NCBI GenBank assembly: GCA_018806985.1
Contig: JADANN010000289.1
Span: forward strand, 372,001-436,000
Reading direction: 5' to 3'
Source of the DNA: Angiostrongylus vasorum
Taxonomy: Eukaryota; Nematoda; Chromadorea; Rhabditida; Metastrongylidae
DNA: 64,000 bases
Under the pieces are notes generated by a model. It was given only the letters and a program-made list of their open reading frames with translations. It had not been told where the DNA came from and did no database searches. Below are positions 61,616-64,000 of the stretch, piece by piece; within the stretch, counting starts at the first letter, position 1; each line of letters opens with the position of its first letter. A program made the translations under genes and the position numbers.

Positions 61616-64000
61616 TAAACTCACGTGGAACTTTGTTTACTCCCAATGAAATAGCGCAAGCACTGTAGTCCAGATGAACTCATTTGAACCCTGTAATCAT
61701 GGTAATTTAGAGGCATTGCAGAAAATATATGCATTTATATTGACTACTAAATTCAATCTGTGATCTTAAGCATGGAGATATTGTATAGAAGAATCGATCC
61801 TTACAGACTACGCTGTTTTCGTTTTGACCAGTGCAAAAATTCGTCGTCCTGCGCAACGTCTTCTGCTCGACATTCATTTATTGACTGAAGAAGGCCCACT
61901 TGTGAAAGCACCACTGCAGAATCTATTTCTGGAACAGTTGTTAAAATTTACTCACCACATGGACGCCAAGGATTAGACGGATATAATTGTAAACAACCTT
62001 TTTGCTTGCACATGGATGCTAGACACGACACCAACGACTTGTGTGTAGATGTAATTTCGTTAAACTTCTGATGAGTGATGTCTTCTCGACCTTACAGAAA
62101 AGTTTATCAATTAACTGTTAAAACTGCTAACAAAACATTCCAGTAAGATGGTTTTTACATTTGGATATTTAGTTGAACAACCGAACGCCAGGCCTTCACA
62201 AAAAACTGTGTGTAATCTAGCAAAATTTCAATCAATTCACACGTTGACGTTGTTGCCACAACTCCCTGTGGTATCTAGAAGCCTGTTGCGAGGCGTTATC
62301 GTCTCATCACTGCAGTCAGTATTGGTTGCTAGAAAATCACTTAAACGAGAGTTTGTCTCAATTAGGGTTGTAACAGTCATCCTGTTCGCTTATTGGAGTC
62401 CAGTGCTGACGAACAGACTGAACAATTATTGCGGTAACCAAAAGTCTTTCTTCCTGATAGAATGCTAATTCCCGAATGCTTTGAGCAGCACAGGCGTTGC
62501 CAAGCTTCAACATCCATCACGGTTCATTAGCAACAAGTAGATGAAAAAGTACTCTTTTCCATCTCAACAAATTTCTGTGCTTCTTTCACAAGCAGAGAAG
62601 ACAAATAGAAGACGATGTATAATTGTTTGTGATGGTTTTGTCCAACAAGAAGTTCATGTTGGTTGCTGCTACATGCGTTTGGTTGCAGCGAAGATAAGCA
62701 GTAGATCGCTACTCGAGCTCACCTTTTGCCCAAATTTTTTTTCTGCTGCATTCTACAACGCTCTACGGTTACATAAATTTAACGGAAATCTAAGACTCAC
62801 AATATTCTCGAATATGTAGCTCCTTGGATCCCTCTAAAGCAGTATTTTTTTCCAAAACAATGCATTAATTTCCTTCCGACGTTAAGATCTAAGTGGAGTA
62901 AGAAGGAAGAACAGGTGTCTTTATTGTGTCGGACGTCATAAATACTTTCCGTATGCAAGCAATCGCAATTCTTCACACTACTGTGGGTGTTCCTTTATGT
63001 GGATAGTATATTTCGCGTTGATTCGATCAAAAATACGAAATCATTTAACAGGGAACAAATATTTCTTAGTTCCACAACAGAGTTTGCTTGTTACATGACC
63101 CTTTAGTGGCCGATCCACGAAATTCAGGTTTTGCTGGGATCACGGGAATCTCCATCGATCTGAAAGGATCGAAGCGGCAAGACAACAAACTCCCCTACAA
63201 TTTGAAGAGGTTAGCGACAAACCCCTAAGGAAAACTGCTTCAGGCTTCCAGAAAAAGTCACACACAGTCAGCAATCAACAATACATGTGAAGACGGATTG
63301 TCTAAGTGACTAATTAATTCCATTAGGAAGCTTGTACAAAAGTTCGATGATTATACAGGGCCGTCCACTGCAAAGCACTGTCACCTACTTAGTGTTACCC
63401 TCCCACGAACTCCAGTAATTGAACGGTGTGTAAAACCGTACTCCAGCCACGTCTATTAGAGCTCTAAAGCTAATAATTCAGCGTATCTCCAAACCGTCTT
63501 AAACTTACCAGGTATACAAAGACGAAGCAGCAATTCCTCTAATGCTTGTTCAAGAATTGCTGTAATGCAAACTGGCACCTTAAAATGAATAGATGAACAA
63601 GAAAATAAATTTTATCGCTTAGTCATTTCTATAAAAGAGCTGTCGAAAGCGCGAACTCGTATTTCTTTCGATCAAAACAGAAAGTTTTTGTTGCACTTTT
63701 TTAAATTAACAACTAAAAAAGGCGCACCGATTCAGAAAATGGCTTTCCAGGGAGTTTGTCCATTAACCAGTAAAACAATTTTCCAACTGATAGATGAAGT
63801 GATGCACGTTGAGACATACTTTTCTTCAGTGCATGTGATCCACCAGTACAATACAAAGCCATAGCTTGATTTGCTGCTTTAATGCAAGAGCAAGACACGT
63901 TAGACGAAAAGAGAATCTGCAAGAAAATTATTGCTTGAATGTTGCTTTTTTTAACACTTTTTATGTGACTCGTCATCACATTTACTGTGCGGGTCCCAGC
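48707..64000 (-). CDS. ABTB2/ABTB3 (BTBD11)-like ankyrin and BTB protein, 5' end outside window
   Basis: Sixteen exons from the right edge: 63916-63728, 63578-63509, 61928-61805, 59611-59512, 59326-59092, 58944-58776, 58584-58488, 57686-57506, 57032-56953, 56852-56750, 51786-51629, 50921-50818, 50443-50344, 50066-49941, 49872-49696, 48886-48707 (TGA). All phases join. Order of parts: SQRASLHLSVGKLFYWLMD and ITAILEQALEELLLRL (family-specific N-terminal region). Ankyrin repeats follow (AVIRSDTEALRSLIKVG, TPLTWAVAKRNPLCIELLL, AACARGHSRIVDIFI). Next is the linker ALQEAIYYAIETGRL with LPWSVYIWARALQF, then BTB (FVNNRELSDIRF, VDGEIVYAHRIMLFTASERF), then a BACK-like end (YQFAI, RRCEEFLLTNLDVLV). Related proteins may act as CUL3 adaptors; for ABTB3 synaptic roles are known. 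Exons 4, 9 and 10 have the weakest borders. Introns host a LINE, SINEs and a palindrome. Confidence 0.9.
48950..49195 (+). repeat. Purine-rich (GA) tract in last ABTB-like intron
   Basis: About 240 bases almost free of C and poor in T on the plus strand (units such as GGAAGGAAGAAACGAAGAAG), hence polypyrimidine in the gene's transcript. It lies just upstream of the last exon's acceptor (48887). Confidence 0.85.
49345..49640. repeat. Palindrome of two family D SINEs head to head
   Basis: The left arm (GCTGAGATATTTGCAAAACT ... ACCACACCATGCGGGTCCTT) and right arm (GATCCGCATGGTGTGGTGGT ... GTTTTGCAAATATCTCAGCA) are reverse complements over about 125 bases each, separated by a short spacer around 49475-49510. 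Each arm is a complete family D unit. It sits in the intron between exons 15 and 16 of the ABTB-like gene. Confidence 0.88.
50446..52227 (+). repeat. Segmental duplication, in-gene copy
   Basis: Partner of 40247-42027. It spans exons 11 and 12 of the ABTB-like gene and the SINEs around them. The left breakpoint falls exactly at the polypyrimidine tract of exon 13's acceptor (50444). Here both exons are intact and in phase, so this is the functional copy. Confidence 0.92.
51085..51365 (+). repeat. tRNA-headed SINE, family A (in-gene duplicate)
   Basis: Same element as 40885-41170, carried along by the segmental duplication, in the intron between exons 11 and 12 of the ABTB-like gene. Confidence 0.85.
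52225..52420 (-). repeat. tRNA-headed SINE, family D
   Basis: Minus-strand copy starting ATGCTGAGATATTTGCAAAA on the plus strand, with CGCAGGTGTCTGCGATGGAG and CACCACATCATGCGGGTA. It forms the right boundary of the in-gene duplicate. Confidence 0.75.
52560..52700 (+). repeat. tRNA-headed SINE, family D
   Basis: The clearest family D head: GGACCCACATGGTGTAGTGG, TGAACGCGTTATCCTTCAGA and GTGTTCGATTCCCACCGCAG match the A box and B box of a tRNA-derived pol III promoter. It ends GGGTTTTGCAAATATCT. Confidence 0.8.
53395..53675 (+). repeat. tRNA-headed SINE, family A
   Basis: Head GTGACAAAGTGGTTAGAGAC with CGCCCATGGCCCACCAAGCC, core CCATCCATCCTAAGTCAGCA and TTGGTAGCAGAATTGTCTGG. The tail holds GTAAAGGCCAGATATGCATT. 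It lies in the 4.9 kb ABTB-like intron. Confidence 0.82.
53770..54060 (-). repeat. Diverged SINE-like unit
   Basis: Starts with CAAGATATGAGGAAACCTCG and shares the GGTTTCGAACTTACGA-type reversed B box and a CAGCAACTGAGGTCATTGTT region. The layout resembles family D, but similarity is low. Confidence 0.4.
54660..56280 (+). mobile_element. RTE-type LINE remnant, endonuclease to start of reverse transcriptase
   Basis: Broken plus-strand frames, in order: ICTHNAHTVASEPSIEDLTM and KIRYDVIGLAETRLLHP (AP endonuclease start), FKVTIGEFNAKIRPKRTFEE (GDFNAKVG block), MEWDLFKSLTDSWKEVDIDN, RRADETDLASRKAMKEI. After these come QLYEQAGFRKGFSKMEQIHT and IELKKAFDSVEVEAVMETP (RT fingers and palm start). The catalytic YADD block and the rest are missing. 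It lies antisense in the ABTB-like intron between exons 10 and 11. Confidence 0.85.
61055..61260 (+). repeat. Diverged tRNA-headed SINE
   Basis: B-box-like GGATTCGATTCCGCCCCTGC after GCATCAAGCCAGCGGTCTTT, followed by a degenerate core (GCTAACCATTCCCTTTCC, TACAGACTTGCCTGTGTAG). Confidence 0.5.
61280..61560 (-). repeat. tRNA-headed SINE, family A
   Basis: Minus-strand copy in the ABTB-like intron between exons 3 and 4. Plus-strand landmarks: AAAGATAAAGCTCTGGGCAT at the left, CATTCGACTTCATTAAGCAT, the core GGTACCAATCTGCCGACCCC, and GGGATCGATTCCATGTG before the reversed head. Confidence 0.85.
61573..61612. repeat. (TA)n microsatellite
   Basis: About 40 bases of perfect TA dinucleotide directly beside the head of the SINE at 61280-61560. 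Confidence 0.95.

Noticed and set aside
62148..62468. 106-codon plus-strand ORF and a minus-strand Thr/Asn/Ser-rich frame
   Set aside because: ABTB-like exons 2 and 3 already join in phase across this intron, and neither frame shows a motif or matching splice phases.
1..64000. CRISPR array, operon or bacterial contamination
   Set aside because: No regularly spaced direct repeats; genes are spliced, with eukaryotic transposons throughout.

Overview
The window looks like nuclear DNA of a nematode, most likely a strongylid or hookworm-type worm (inference). It is AT-rich, and its genes are cut into many short exons with mostly tiny introns using gtaagt/gtgagt donors and ttttcag or tttag acceptors. 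These are interspersed with tRNA-headed SINEs and decayed mariner, RTE-type LINE and Penelope-like elements. No bacterial, CRISPR or canonical RNA gene was seen. The gene models below were spliced by hand; every exon junction was checked for reading phase.

Layout. (1) 1695-15322, plus strand: a complete WDR26/Gid7 homologue (LisH, CTLH, WD40; 13 exons, 698 codons). Its 7.3 kb intron holds a dead mariner and a LINE tail. (2) 17774-23080, minus strand: a complete MTMR9/mtm-9-type myotubularin pseudophosphatase (13 exons, 545 codons), convergent with WDR26. (3) 30031-30893, minus: a small three-exon secreted peptide precursor (72 codons). It has a signal peptide, a Lys-Arg cleavage site and a C-terminal Cys-x4-Cys ring. 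(4) 34207-39475, minus: a secreted calcineurin-like metallophosphoesterase (9 exons, 381 codons) with all metal-site motifs. (5) 48707 to beyond the right edge, minus: an ankyrin plus BTB protein of the ABTB2/ABTB3 (BTBD11) family. Sixteen exons are visible and its 5' end is outside the window.

A segment of about 1.8 kb carrying two exons of the ABTB-like gene (50446-52227) has a near-identical, partly broken copy at 40247-42027, downstream of the gene. Both copies end in the same SINE family. Between the genes lie SINE copies with at least three different tRNA-like heads attached to one shared central block, a Penelope-like element with about 390 bp inverted ends (46404-47912), three RTE-type LINE remnants, and a 300 bp palindrome of two head-to-head SINEs inside the last ABTB-like intron.

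The genes are unrelated housekeeping or signalling loci and do not form an operon or pathway. WDR26 and ABTB-like proteins both belong to families linked to ubiquitin ligase complexes. The myotubularin works by pairing with an active partner encoded elsewhere. The most novel item is the cysteine-ring peptide precursor.
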